Assembly: GCF_001741865.1 (NCBI RefSeq)
Contig: NZ_CP017147.1
Coordinates: 5,323,001 to 5,387,000, forward strand
Direction of reading: 5' to 3'
Origin: Bosea vaviloviae
Lineage (GTDB): Bacteria; Pseudomonadota; Alphaproteobacteria; Rhizobiales; Beijerinckiaceae
DNA: 64,000 nt
Positions 8,901-18,994 of this stretch are shown here, in pieces; the first letter of the stretch is position 1, and every line of letters starts with the position of its first letter. The notes under the pieces were generated by a model that saw nothing but the letters and a program-made list of their open reading frames with translations, made no database searches and was not told the DNA's origin. Both the position numbers and the translations under genes were made by a program.

Positions 8901-9133
8901 CGAACAGGCATCTTCATCGAGCAGCTTGGCGCGCATCGATCTGGTGCAAGCGGAGCTTGGCTATCACCGCTCAAATGCGCAGCCGCTACGATCCGCGCAT
9001 ATCCCCATGCAGAAGATGGTGGAGAGTAAGTCGCAAACAGGGCGCCCGTGGCCGCTCGGGGCTGGTCTTGCGGCTGCGCCCGGAGGGACGCAGCCAGTCT
9101 CGGGATCCGTCGCCGGATCCAGCGGGGCCTCGC

Positions 9134-9577
9134 TCAGGCCTGCGCCGGAATCCGCAGCACCCAGCCCGGCTGGATCAGGTCGGGATTCTTCACCGGCGGC
9201 GTATTGGCCTTGACGATCTCGGTGTATTTGGCGCCCTGGCCCTTGCCGTAATGCTCTTCGGCGATCTTCCAGAGCGTGTCGCCCTTCTTGACCGTGTAGA
9301 ACACGGCGGCGGCGGCTTCCTTGGTCACTGCGAGATCGGATTCGACCGAGGCGACCCCGGTCGTGTTCCCCAGCGCCAGGATGATCTTCTCGGCCTGCTC
9401 GGTCGAGACCGCCTTGCCCGAGACCTTGACCTTGTCGCCATCGATCGAGATCGCGACATCGGACGGCAAGCCATGACCGGCCAGCTCTTTCTGCAACTCG
9501 TCCGCCGTGGCGGCCTTGGCTGGGCTCGAGCCGAAAATCTTCGCGCCCGCATCCTTGATGAAACTGAACAGACCCAT
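9134..9577 (-). CDS. BON-LysM protein, Kbp/YgaU-like
   Basis: A 147-residue protein beginning MGLFSFIKDAGAKIF, like E. coli Kbp (149 residues). It has a BON domain (about 28-88) and a C-terminal LysM domain (YTVKKGDTLWKIAEEHYGKG, then WVLRIPAQ). E. coli Kbp is a cytoplasmic potassium-binding protein. The start at 9577 is chosen because GGAGAAG precedes it; the frame is open further upstream but without family similarity. Confidence 0.9.
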   Translation of the reverse strand: MGLFSFIKDAGAKIFGSSPAKAATADELQKELAGHGLPSDVAISIDGDKVKVSGKAVSTEQAEKIILALGNTTGVASVESDLAVTKEAAAAVFYTVKKGDTLWKIAEEHYGKGQGAKYTEIVKANTPPVKNPDLIQPGWVLRIPAQA

Positions 9578-9794
9578 GAGGCTTCTCCATCTGTTGGGGG
9601 GCACATCAAGCCCCCTCAGCATGATAAGTTCAAGACAGACGTTGCATTTTTGCGCGAATACAACTCTTCCTTGCGTCACCTGACAGGCCTTTTTCGGCAC
9701 AACTGCTCTGACGCGGCGACCTCTTCCCCCCGCAATGACGGGCTGGCACAAGCGCCCCAGGACAACAGCCCCAAAGCCCCAACGGAGTTCCCCG

Positions 9795-10221
9795 ATGCTG
9801 ACGCTCGCCCAGGCCCAGACCATTCTCGCAACGGCCCTCTCCTATGCCGAAAAGGGCGGGTTCAAGCCGCTTGCCATCGCTGTTCTCGATGCGCGCGGCG
9901 CGGAGAAGGTCTTCGCGGCGCAGGACGGCACCAGCCTGAAGCGCGGCGAGATCGCGCTCGGCAAGGCCCATGGCTCAGTCGCAATGGGCCTCGGCTCGCG
10001 TGCGCTCCACAAGATGGCGCAGGAGCGGCCCTATTTCATCGAGGCGGCAACGCATGCCGTCGGCGGCTCGCTCGTGCCGGTGCCCGGCGGCGTGCTGATC
10101 CGCGACACCAACAACATACTGCTCGGCGCGATCGGCGTCTCCGGCGACACCTCGGACAATGACGAAGCGGCCGCCGTAGCTGGAATCACAGCGGCCGGCC
10201 TCAGAGCCGATACCGGCGCCT

Positions 10222-10223
<2 letters not shown>
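9795..10223 (+). CDS. GlcG/HbpS-like (DUF336) protein
   Basis: A 142-residue protein of the GlcG/HbpS family: MLTLAQAQTILATALSYAEK, AIAVLDARGAEKVFAAQD, then VPVPGGVLIRD and the end motif IGVSGDTSDNDEAAAVAGI. Members bind haem or related ligands or sit beside glycolate and other oxidative pathways; the ligand cannot be deduced. The ATG at 9795 has GGAG eight bases before it, so the longer open frame upstream is not used. Confidence 0.87.
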
Positions 10224-11442
<1,219 letters not shown>

Positions 11443-11491
11443 GCGAGCGATGGGTGGAGTCACAGCACTCCGCCTAGGCGCTTGCAAACTC

Positions 11492-11578
11492 CGTCATTGC
11501 GAGCGCAGCGAAGCAATCCAGGGGCGTAGAGCGAGCCTTGCTGGATTGCTTCGTCGCTTACGCTCCTCGCAATGACGG
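11492..11578. repeat. Dispersed palindromic repeat, family C, copy 1
   Basis: An 87-base inverted repeat: the left arm reads GTCATTGCGAGCGCAGCGAA then GCAATCCAG; the right arm is its complement, ending CTCCTCGCAATGAC. Other copies are at 30140-30226 and 34380-34500. It separates the reductase gene from the oppositely oriented YfhO-like gene and may act as a bidirectional RNA hairpin. Confidence 0.85.
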
Positions 11579-11629
11579 TTCAGCCAAAATGGACAGCACC
11601 GTGACTGGGTATGTAAACCGAGCCAGCGT

Positions 11630-14131
11630 TCAGTACTCCCGCGTCGAGGACATGTGCGAACGCTCGCCAATCTGAGGCTGCGGCACCGAACCGAGACGCA
11701 GCGTCTCCAGCGTCGCGCGTGACGGTGTAGCCAGCGCAGGCTGGAAGCGGCCGGCGGCATCTCCGGACGCGATCTGCGGCTGCATCGGCCCGGGCACCGG
11801 CAGATCGTCCTCGATATCGCGCGGCGGATCGACGCGATCCCGGAACTCGGCCAGCGCGCCTTCGATCGGATGGAAGCTGAAGCGGACCTTATGCGTCCCG
11901 GCCGGCACCTGCACGGCGCGGAACAGCACATTCGCCTTCAGGATCTCGGTATCGACACCGTCGACCTGCGCCCGCCACCAAGGGTGCCAGATGTCGTTCA
12001 GCACGACGAAGCCGGCCTGCGTCGCCGTGACCTCGATCTCGATCTCGGTGTTCTCGTAGCGACCGAGCTTGACCTCGGCCTGGGCCGTGCTCGGCCCTTC
12101 CGGTATAGCCTCGGGCGGCTCGGAATCGAGCAGCACGACCTGATGCGGATCGACATCCGGCCAGCGCCCGCCAGCCTTCATGCCGTCGAAATCGGCCATC
12201 TGCCAGCCACCGACAAACAGCACGCGCGGCAACGCGCGAGGGTTCTCGTAGATATACCCCTCCTTGGTGCGCGCGACGAGCTTGAGATCTCCGTCATGGA
12301 GCTTGTAGTCGACCTGGCCGATCGGCACCGGCGTCGCGATGTAGCGCAGGCCGAGCAGATCGGCGAGGCGGCAGCGATAGGACGGGAATAGCGGCGTGAA
12401 CTTGCGCTCTTTCGGGTCGCCGATCGAATCGCGCGTACCGACGGCGTCGGAGAAATCGGCCAGTCGCAGGGGATTGTAGCCCAGCGTATGGTCGAAGCCG
12501 TGCACCATGCCGACATTGGGCCATTCGAAGCCCATGCCGAGCAGTTCGACCCGGTCGCGGCGCGGCGAGCCCGTGGGCTGGGCGACGAGCCGCTTCAACG
12601 CCCGGACGGTCTCGTTTTGCGTCTCGGGACGCAGCACGTCATACAGATCAGGCGAGAGCGCGGTCGATTCATTGGGGCCGTTGTTGCGGCCAAGATCGGC
12701 GCCGATGACGCCCGTCACCAGGACGGCCGCGGCAAGCGGGCCGATGCCATTGCGCCAGCGCATCAGGACGCCCACCACCAGCAGCGACGCGCCGAACCAC
12801 GCCACAGCGGAGGCTGCGGGCCACCACGCGTCGCGCAGATGCCGCTCATCGGCCGAGACCACGAGCGCCAGCACGATCACCGCCGCGACGACCCCGGCTC
12901 CGATCGCGAAATCGCGCTTCAGCGAGCCCAGATTCTCCTCCGACAGCAGGCGATGCAGCACATAACCCGCGAGGATGGCGCCGAGCCCACCAATCAGGAA
13001 GGTCGAGTCCGCCGGCCTGCGGAAGGCCTTCACGCCCGGCAGATACTCGTAGAACAGCTGGAAGGCCGGCGTGTAGCGGCCGAGCGCGAACAGCACCATG
13101 AAGAGGAAGAGCAGGCTGAACGGCCGGATGGCCTTGTCCCAGAGCCAGCCTCGCGTCAGGCCGGGCGCGATCAGCAGGAGCAGCGGCAGCGCGCCGATAT
13201 AGACCTGTCCCATGTTCTGCGACAGGAACAGCTCCTTGGCATTCCAGGCGGGGCTGTAAGGGCCCCAGAAATCGACAGCCGGATCACGCGCGCCGAACAA
13301 ATCCGCGACGAAGGCGGTCAGCAGCGAGGCCGGGTGCAGCGAGCCGCGGCCTGCCTCGACGAAATCGATCTCCGGCCGCGTCGTCGCCTCGGCGAAGAGC
13401 CAGGTCCAGAGCAGCGGCATGGCGATGGTCAGGATGCCGGCCAGGCTCGCCACCGTGATCGGTGCGAGGCTGGCGCGGACAGCCGCCCAGCCACCCGAGA
13501 GCCAATGCGCCAAAACCATGCCGATCAGCACATAGGCGCCGAGCATCGCGACCTGGTCCGGCTCCAGCACCATCATGCCGCCGGCGAGGCCAGCGAGCGC
13601 GCCGGAGAGCAGCGAGGAGCGTTGCAGCATGCGCGCCGTCAGCCAGAAGGCGATGGCGAAGAAGGCAAGGCTCGCAATCTGCCCGACATGCTGCACGCGC
13701 CACGCGGACGAGGCGCCGAAAGCGAATACGATCGCCGCGAGCAGGCCGCCGGCGGGGTGCCATTTGCGGTCGCGGAAGAACATCAGCAGGGCAAGGCCAC
13801 CCGCAAGCAGATGCGCCAGCACATAGGCATCGACCTCGCGGAAGCTCGGCGACGGCGTCAGCAAAGCGAGCAGGATCGCGGGCGAAAAGATCAGCGATTG
13901 CGGATCGGCGACCTGGGGGGAGCCACCGAAGACGTTATGCGTCCAGAACGGCGACTGGCCGCTGTGCAGCGCCTGCGCCAGGAACTGGATCTGCGCCTGG
14001 AAATGCGCCTTGGCGTCGAACGGAATCGTGACGGAACCTGAAAGCCATGGCCAGCACAGGATCACCCAGACACAAACAAAACCCGCGGCCGCCAGCCGAT
14101 AGCTGACGCCCTTCTTCAGAAAAGTGTTCAA
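11630..14131 (-). CDS. YfhO-like multi-spanning membrane protein
   Basis: An 833-residue inner-membrane protein. The first membrane helix is RLAAAGFVCVWVILCWPWL (12-30). About ten further hydrophobic segments run to roughly residue 480, and a large exported C-terminal domain follows (about 490-780). It has the YfhO/GT-C-like features of an early acidic/polar loop (FDAKAHFQAQIQFLAQ) and the FGGSPQVADPQSLIF stretch. In Gram-positive bacteria YfhO proteins modify lipoteichoic acid; here the function is unknown, probably envelope glycan related. It is monocistronic. Confidence 0.8.
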   Translation of the reverse strand: MNTFLKKGVSYRLAAAGFVCVWVILCWPWLSGSVTIPFDAKAHFQAQIQFLAQALHSGQSPFWTHNVFGGSPQVADPQSLIFSPAILLALLTPSPSFREVDAYVLAHLLAGGLALLMFFRDRKWHPAGGLLAAIVFAFGASSAWRVQHVGQIASLAFFAIAFWLTARMLQRSSLLSGALAGLAGGMMVLEPDQVAMLGAYVLIGMVLAHWLSGGWAAVRASLAPITVASLAGILTIAMPLLWTWLFAEATTRPEIDFVEAGRGSLHPASLLTAFVADLFGARDPAVDFWGPYSPAWNAKELFLSQNMGQVYIGALPLLLLIAPGLTRGWLWDKAIRPFSLLFLFMVLFALGRYTPAFQLFYEYLPGVKAFRRPADSTFLIGGLGAILAGYVLHRLLSEENLGSLKRDFAIGAGVVAAVIVLALVVSADERHLRDAWWPAASAVAWFGASLLVVGVLMRWRNGIGPLAAAVLVTGVIGADLGRNNGPNESTALSPDLYDVLRPETQNETVRALKRLVAQPTGSPRRDRVELLGMGFEWPNVGMVHGFDHTLGYNPLRLADFSDAVGTRDSIGDPKERKFTPLFPSYRCRLADLLGLRYIATPVPIGQVDYKLHDGDLKLVARTKEGYIYENPRALPRVLFVGGWQMADFDGMKAGGRWPDVDPHQVVLLDSEPPEAIPEGPSTAQAEVKLGRYENTEIEIEVTATQAGFVVLNDIWHPWWRAQVDGVDTEILKANVLFRAVQVPAGTHKVRFSFHPIEGALAEFRDRVDPPRDIEDDLPVPGPMQPQIASGDAAGRFQPALATPSRATLETLRLGSVPQPQIGERSHMSSTREY

Positions 14132-14303
14132 GCGGACCCCCCGGTCCCCTCAGTACTGGACGATCCCGGAGTCGGAACCAGCCTCCATTCTGTCAGTGCG
14201 GGAGAAAATGCAGTGGTCGATGTGAACCGAAACTGAATGAAATCGGCGAGGCGTTCAGCTTCCACACCACAAGGTCAAGGCTTGGTGAGCGCCATCCTCC
14301 GTT

Positions 14304-15539
14304 TCAGCGGATATTCCCGAGCCAGGCGGCCAGCACCCGGCGTTCATCCGGGGTCATGCCGGAGAGATTATTGGGCGGCATCGCATGCGTCATCACCGCT
14401 TGCACCCTGATGGCACGGGCATGGGCGGCGATGAGTTCCGGCTCGTGCAGCAGCACCCCCTTGGGCGCGATCTGGATGCCGGGCCAGGACGGCTCCGGCG
14501 CATGGCACATGGCGCAGCGCCCGCTGACGATGGTGCTGATCTCGACCGGCGGCAACGCCATTCCCGCCAGCAAGACGGGTTTGGCTGCAGCGAGCGGCGA
14601 AAGCCCCAGCCGCTCGCGCCCGCCTGGTGAGGACGCCATCGCGAGCCAGAAGGCGAGCCAGATCGCCAGGATCGCGACGCCCCAGCACCACCAGGGCGAC
14701 TTCGCATGGTCGGCGTGGCGGAGATTGTAGAAATGCCGGATCAGCGCGCCCGCGACGATGATCAGCGCCACCAGCGCCGGGATCACCGCCGAATTGGCGT
14801 AAGTCACCGGATAATGGTTCGACAGCATCAGGAACAGCACCGGCAGGGTGATGTAGTTGTTGTGCGTCGAGCGTTGCTTGGCCGCCTTGCCGTATTTCGG
14901 ATCGGGCTTTTCGCCCGCCGTCAGCGCCGCGATCACTTTGCGCTGACCCGGCATGATGTTGAAGAAGACATTGGCGGTCATGATCGTCGCCATCAGCGCG
15001 CCGGTATGGATCAATGCGCCGCGCCCGGAAAAGACGCTGGCGAAGGCCCAGCTCGCGGCGACGACATAGCCGAAGCCGAAGAGCCCGAGCAGCACATCGT
15101 TCTTGCCCAAAGGCGATTTGCATAGGAAGTCGTAGAACAGCCAGCCCAGGGCCAGCGCCGCGATGCCGATCGCGCCCGCCGCGAGCGGCGACAGCGCCAT
15201 CACCGCCGGATCGATCAGATAGAGCTCCGACTGCGCATAATAGACCCAGACCAGCAGAAAGAAGCCCGAGATCCAGGTCCAGTAGCTCTGCCATTTATGC
15301 CAGGTCAACTCGGCCGGCATCACGGCGGGAGCAACCAGGTATTTGCGCATCTCGTAGAAGCCGCCGCCATGGACCTGCCAAGCGCGCCCGCCCTCTCCAG
15401 AAGGGATGTCCGCCGCAGGCCGCAAGCTGGCATCGAGATGGATGAAGAAGAAGGACGAGCCGATCCAGGCGATCGCCGTGATCACATGCAGCCAGCGCAG
15501 CAGCATGCCGCCCCATTCCATGAGATAGGCGTCAAGCAT
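14304..15539 (-). CDS. puuD: Urate hydroxylase PuuD with C-terminal cytochrome c domain
   Basis: A 411-residue membrane enzyme oxidising urate to 5-hydroxyisourate. It begins LLRWLHVITAIAWIGSSFFF, with seven or eight further membrane helices to about residue 310. The C-terminal domain has the haem site CAMCH (about 347-351) and the MPPNNLSGMTPDERR stretch with the distal methionine. This matches the PuuD family, in which electrons probably pass to the respiratory chain. It is divergent from uraH and puuE-uraD, the next steps of the pathway, with a palindromic repeat in the shared promoter region. Confidence 0.94.
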   Translation of the reverse strand: MLDAYLMEWGGMLLRWLHVITAIAWIGSSFFFIHLDASLRPAADIPSGEGGRAWQVHGGGFYEMRKYLVAPAVMPAELTWHKWQSYWTWISGFFLLVWVYYAQSELYLIDPAVMALSPLAAGAIGIAALALGWLFYDFLCKSPLGKNDVLLGLFGFGYVVAASWAFASVFSGRGALIHTGALMATIMTANVFFNIMPGQRKVIAALTAGEKPDPKYGKAAKQRSTHNNYITLPVLFLMLSNHYPVTYANSAVIPALVALIIVAGALIRHFYNLRHADHAKSPWWCWGVAILAIWLAFWLAMASSPGGRERLGLSPLAAAKPVLLAGMALPPVEISTIVSGRCAMCHAPEPSWPGIQIAPKGVLLHEPELIAAHARAIRVQAVMTHAMPPNNLSGMTPDERRVLAAWLGNIR

Positions 15540-15620
15540 CGCCCGGCAGGCCTCGTGTTGCGCGCACCGGCAATTGACAGGGCCGAATCCGGGGTGGAAT
15601 TCTCATGATGCGTCCAGACT

Positions 15621-15743
15621 AGAGCAGGATGCGAAAAAGTGGGCACCGGTTTTTCGCATCGATCCTGCTCTCACTTTTAGACGAGAGCCGGCTGATTTCA
15701 GCTGGGATCACTTTATGATCCCAGCTGAAATCAGCCGGCTCTC
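15621..15743. repeat. Dispersed intergenic repeat, family B, copy 1
   Basis: Two successive hairpins: GAGCAGGATGCGAAAAAGTG with its complement ending GCATCGATCCTGCTC, and GAGAGCCGGCTGATTTCAGC with its complement ending AGCCGGCTCTC. A tandem double copy is found at 45331-45572. It lies between puuD and uraH, so it may carry or separate their promoters. Confidence 0.8.
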
Positions 15744-15809
15744 GGGGTGGCCTTTTCACGAAGGCAAGCTTCGTTCCGAGCCGCGCAGCCGCAAAGGGTA
15801 TCACGACGA

Positions 15810-16166
15810 ATGGGACGCCTCTCCACCCATGTGCTGGACACGGTCAACGGCAGGGCGGCGCCGGGCGTGGCGATCACGCTCGACCGCCTGCTGTCGGATG
15901 GTTCGCGCCGCCGCCTCGTCGAGACCCTAACCAACGCCGATGGCCGCACCGATGCTCCTCTCCTGAGCGGAGACGGGCTGACCACCGGCACCTATGAGCT
16001 GAGCTTCGCGATCGGCGCCTATTTTCGCGCGCTGGGCACACCCCTGCCCGAGCCCGCCTTCCTCGACATCGTGCCGCTGCGCTTCGGCATCGCCGATGCG
16101 CAAGGCCATTATCACGTCCCGCTCCTGGCCTCGCCCTGGAGCTATTCAACCTATCGCGGCAGCTGA
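15810..16166 (+). CDS. uraH: 5-hydroxyisourate hydrolase (transthyretin-like)
   Basis: A 118-residue cytoplasmic enzyme hydrolysing 5-hydroxyisourate to OHCU. It opens [20 protein letters not shown], which holds the conserved active-site histidine, and ends with the diagnostic [26 protein letters not shown] supplies the remaining active-site residues. The ATG at 15810 was chosen to match family length; the frame is open upstream. Only five bases separate its stop from the fused puuE-uraD gene, so the two form an operon. Confidence 0.95.
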   Translation: MGRLSTHVLDTVNGRAAPGVAITLDRLLSDGSRRRLVETLTNADGRTDAPLLSGDGLTTGTYELSFAIGAYFRALGTPLPEPAFLDIVPLRFGIADAQGHYHVPLLASPWSYSTYRGS

Positions 16167-16171
16167 CCCTC

Positions 16172-17593
16172 ATGACCGACACCGCCTATCCGCGCGACCT
16201 GAAGGGCTATGGCCGCGACGCCCCCAATCCGCATTGGCCGGGCCAGGCCCGCATCGCCGTCCAGTTCGTGATCAATTACGAGGAAGGCGGCGAGAACAAC
16301 ATCCTGCACGGCGACGCGGCCTCGGAGGCTTTCCTGTCCGAGATCGTCGGCGCGGCGCCATGGCCCGGCCAGCGCCACATGAACATGGAGTCGATCTACG
16401 AATACGGCTCGCGCGCCGGCTATTGGCGGCTCTGGCGCATGTTCACCGAACGGAAGCTGCCGGTCACCGTCTTCGCGGTGGCGAGCGCGCTTGCGCGCTA
16501 TCCTGAGATCGTCGCCTCGATGCAGGAAGCCCATTGGGAGATCGCAACCCATGGCCTGAAATGGATCGACTATCGCGATGTGCCCGCCGAGCGCGAACGC
16601 GCCGACATTCTCGAAGCCATCCGCATCCAGACCGAACTCACCGGCGAACGCCCGCTCGGCTGCTATCAGGGCCGCACCTCGCAGAACACAATTCCGCTCA
16701 CCATGGCGGAAGGCGGCTTCCTCTACACGGCCGATATCTATGCCGACGAATTGCCCTATTGGCTCGCCGGCCCGAGCGGCCCGCAGCTCGCCGTGCCCTA
16801 TACGCTCGACGCCAACGACATGCGCTTCGCCACGCCGCAGGGCTTCAATGCCGGCGACCAGTTCTTCGCCTATCTCAGGGACTCGTTCGACACGCTCTAT
16901 GCCGAGGGCGAGACGGCGCCCAAGATGATGTCGGTCGGTTTGCATTGCCGGCTCGTCGGCCGGCCCGGACGCGCCGCGGCGCTGGCGCGCTTCCTCGACT
17001 ATGTTCAGAGCCATGATCGCGTCTGGGTCGCAACCCGGCTTGAGATCGCTCGGCACTGGATCAGGCATCACCCGCCTGCCGGCGATTATGTGCCTTCGAA
17101 ACTGCCCAAGGCGCTCTTCGTCGAGGTCTTTGGCCGGGTCTGGGAGCACTCGCCCTGGGTCGCGGCAGCCACCCATGACGCCGGCCTGGCCGCGAGCCAG
17201 GACAGCGCCGCCGGCCTGCATACGGCGATGGCGAAAGCGATGCGCGCCGGCTCGCGCGATCTGCAGAAGGCGCTCCTGCTCGCCCATCCCGACCTTGCCG
17301 GCAAGCTCACTGCTGCAGGCGAATTGACGCCGGAATCGAGCCAGGAACAGGCCTCCGCCGGGCTCGATCGATTGACCAGCGACGAGCGCGTCCGCTTCAC
17401 CGCATTGAACGAGGCCTACAAGGCCCGCTTCGGCATCCCCTTCATCATCGCCGTGAAGGGGATGGACAAGGACGAGATCGTCGCGGCTTTCGAAGCGCGC
17501 CTGAAAAGTTCGCCTGAACAGGAATTCGAAACAGCGCTCGGGCAAGTCGAGACGATCGCGCTGCTGCGGCTGAGGGAGTTGCTGCCGGCTTAG
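16172..17593 (+). CDS. puuE-uraD: Fused allantoinase PuuE / OHCU decarboxylase UraD
   Basis: A 473-residue two-domain protein. Residues 1-300 are a polysaccharide-deacetylase-type allantoinase (QFVINYEEGGENNILHGD, NMESIYEYGSRAGYWRL, EIATHGLKWIDY, LGCYQGRTSQNT, HCRLVGRPGRA). Residues about 309-473 are OHCU decarboxylase: HPDLAGK (372-378), SSQEQASAGL (389-398) and FIIAVKG (424-430). The C-terminal half would turn OHCU into S-allantoin and the N-terminal half would open allantoin to allantoate, so two sequential steps sit in one chain. It is directly downstream of uraH. Both domains keep the residues expected for activity. Confidence 0.95.
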   Translation: MTDTAYPRDLKGYGRDAPNPHWPGQARIAVQFVINYEEGGENNILHGDAASEAFLSEIVGAAPWPGQRHMNMESIYEYGSRAGYWRLWRMFTERKLPVTVFAVASALARYPEIVASMQEAHWEIATHGLKWIDYRDVPAERERADILEAIRIQTELTGERPLGCYQGRTSQNTIPLTMAEGGFLYTADIYADELPYWLAGPSGPQLAVPYTLDANDMRFATPQGFNAGDQFFAYLRDSFDTLYAEGETAPKMMSVGLHCRLVGRPGRAAALARFLDYVQSHDRVWVATRLEIARHWIRHHPPAGDYVPSKLPKALFVEVFGRVWEHSPWVAAATHDAGLAASQDSAAGLHTAMAKAMRAGSRDLQKALLLAHPDLAGKLTAAGELTPESSQEQASAGLDRLTSDERVRFTALNEAYKARFGIPFIIAVKGMDKDEIVAAFEARLKSSPEQEFETALGQVETIALLRLRELLPA

Positions 17594-17606
17594 TCGAGGA
17601 GCCACG

Positions 17607-17755
17607 CCGTCATTCCGGGGCTTCGCGCAGCGAAGAACCTGGAACCCAGAGCCGATACCGGTTCTCCATAATGCACTCGCATGGTGAGCTTCACTGATCG
17701 AGCGCATCGGTTCTGGGTTCCGGGCTCGATCCTTCGGATCGCCCCGGAAAGACGG
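17607..17755. repeat. Palindromic intergenic repeat, family D
   Basis: A 149-base inverted repeat between convergent genes: it starts CGTCATTCCGGGGC ... GAACCTGGAACCCAGA and returns as TCTGGGTTCCGGGCTC ... GCCCCGGAAAGACGG. Such 'cgtcattccgggg' palindromes are common between genes in Hyphomicrobiales. It could serve both gene ends as an RNA hairpin. Confidence 0.75.
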
Positions 17756-17759
17756 AGCG

Positions 17760-18521
17760 CTACAGCCCGCTAACCAGATGCCCGCCATCGACAGCAATGA
17801 CCGACCCGGTCATGAAGCGCGAGGCATCGGCGCAGAGCAGCAACAGCGCTCCGTCGAGATCGCCGAGATCGGCGGCGCGGCGCATCGGGATGCGCTTGAT
17901 CAGCGCCTGCCCCGGCTCGGTCTCGAAGAAATCGCGGTTGAGATCGGTGATGACATAGCCCGGCGCCAGCGCATTCACCCGGACCTTGTGGCGCGCCCAT
18001 TCCAGCGCCAACGCCTTGGTAAGCTGGATCAGGCCGGCCTTCGCCGCCGCATAGGGCGCGACCGAGATCGCGACCCGCTCGCCCAGGATCGAGGCGATAT
18101 TGACGATCGCGCCGCCGCCATCCTGCTTGGCCATGATCCGCGCCGCGGCCTGCGCGGCAAAAAAGCAGCCCTTCAGATTGACGTCGAGATGCGCGTCCCA
18201 TTGCGCCTCGCTCAGATCGAGCGCGCGCTCGGGCTCGGCGACGCCGGCATTGTTGATCAGCACGTCGAGCCCGCCCATCGCCGCACTCGCCTCGGCAAGC
18301 CCGGCCTCGATCGCAGCGACGGAAGCGACATCCAAGGCGAGCGGGCTCACCGTGCCGGGAAGGCCTTCGCAGGCCCTCGCCAGCGCGCTCAACCGGTCGA
18401 GCCGTCGTGCTGCCGCGACGACCTCGGCGCCCTGCCCCGCCAGCAGCGCGACGAAATGCGCGCCCAAGCCCGACGACGCGCCCGTCACCAGCACGCGCTT
18501 GCCCCTCAGATCCTCGAACAT
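17760..18521 (-). CDS. SDR family oxidoreductase
   Basis: A 253-residue short-chain dehydrogenase. The cofactor motif is VLVTGASSGLGAHF at residues 10-23, then NNAGVAEPERA, the catalytic serine in NIASILGERVAIS, and YAAAKAGLIQL as the YxxxK motif. The end 'SRFMTGSVIAVDGGHLVSGL' is typical of FabG-like members. The start at 18521 is preferred because AGGA lies seven bases before it; an ATG at 18539 is an alternative. The substrate is unknown. It is convergent with the urate genes. Confidence 0.92.
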   Translation of the reverse strand: MFEDLRGKRVLVTGASSGLGAHFVALLAGQGAEVVAAARRLDRLSALARACEGLPGTVSPLALDVASVAAIEAGLAEASAAMGGLDVLINNAGVAEPERALDLSEAQWDAHLDVNLKGCFFAAQAAARIMAKQDGGGAIVNIASILGERVAISVAPYAAAKAGLIQLTKALALEWARHKVRVNALAPGYVITDLNRDFFETEPGQALIKRIPMRRAADLGDLDGALLLLCADASRFMTGSVIAVDGGHLVSGL

Positions 18522-18601
18522 GCCGGTTTCCTGTTTCATCCCCGCAGCGAGGGGACACTGCGACGCCGGGCGGGTCAACAGCCCTCCCGCCTCCCCGGAA
18601 A

Positions 18602-18626
18602 GGAACTGTCCCAGCCGCGGCGCGTT
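18602..18626 (+). promoter_or_regulatory. EcfG-type promoter before the small membrane protein gene
   Basis: GGAAC (18602-18606), 16 bases, then CGTT (18623-18626). This matches the alphaproteobacterial general-stress consensus GGAAC-N16/17-CGTT. The small gene starts 31 bases after the -10 box, a normal distance. Assignment rests on the pattern alone. Confidence 0.6.
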
Positions 18627-18656
18627 GATCGCACTGGGTGGACATGGGAGGGATAG

Positions 18657-18836
18657 ATGTTCCGTCTTCTTTTGATCATCGCGGTGCTCGCGATCGGCTA
18701 TGACGCGGTGGTGCATCAGGGCGCCTATACGCGTAGCGCCTGGACCAGCATCGTCGGCCTCGCCGATTCAGCGGTGACCAACGCCAAGAACATGAGCGGG
18801 ACAACGCGCGAGGAACCCCGCAGCCAGACCAACTGA
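18657..18836 (+). CDS. Small single-helix membrane protein (59 residues)
   Basis: The frame begins MFRLLLIIAVLAIGYDAVVH, one membrane helix or signal anchor, followed by a polar tail ending EEPRSQTN. A strong GGGAGGG ribosome-binding site precedes the ATG. An EcfG-type promoter lies just upstream and a hairpin terminator just downstream, so it is a self-contained unit at the head of the glycogen locus. I do not recognise the family; a general-stress role is inferred from the promoter. Confidence 0.72.
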   Translation: MFRLLLIIAVLAIGYDAVVHQGAYTRSAWTSIVGLADSAVTNAKNMSGTTREEPRSQTN

Positions 18837-18852
18837 GCAGGGCGCATCCGCG

Positions 18853-18884
18853 AAAGCCGGCAGCCGGATGGTTGCCGGCTTTTA
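18853..18884 (+). terminator. Rho-independent terminator after the small membrane gene
   Basis: Stem AAGCCGGCA (18854-18862) with TGCCGGCTT (18873-18881), followed by TTTTA. It ends the small upstream transcript, so glgP probably needs its own promoter or relies on read-through. Confidence 0.7.
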
Positions 18885-18994
18885 TCCGCCCGGCCGAGCC
18901 CGCCGCAAAAGATGCTGCAGTGCGGTGGTTTCGGCTGGACTTGATCGGACGTTGCCTCGACACTCGCGGCAGCGAAACAGCCGGGGTTCCACGC

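Noticed and set aside
8824..9213. Plus-strand frame across the gap before the LysM gene
   Set aside because: No ribosome-binding site or protein-like pattern, and it overlaps the better-supported minus-strand genes.
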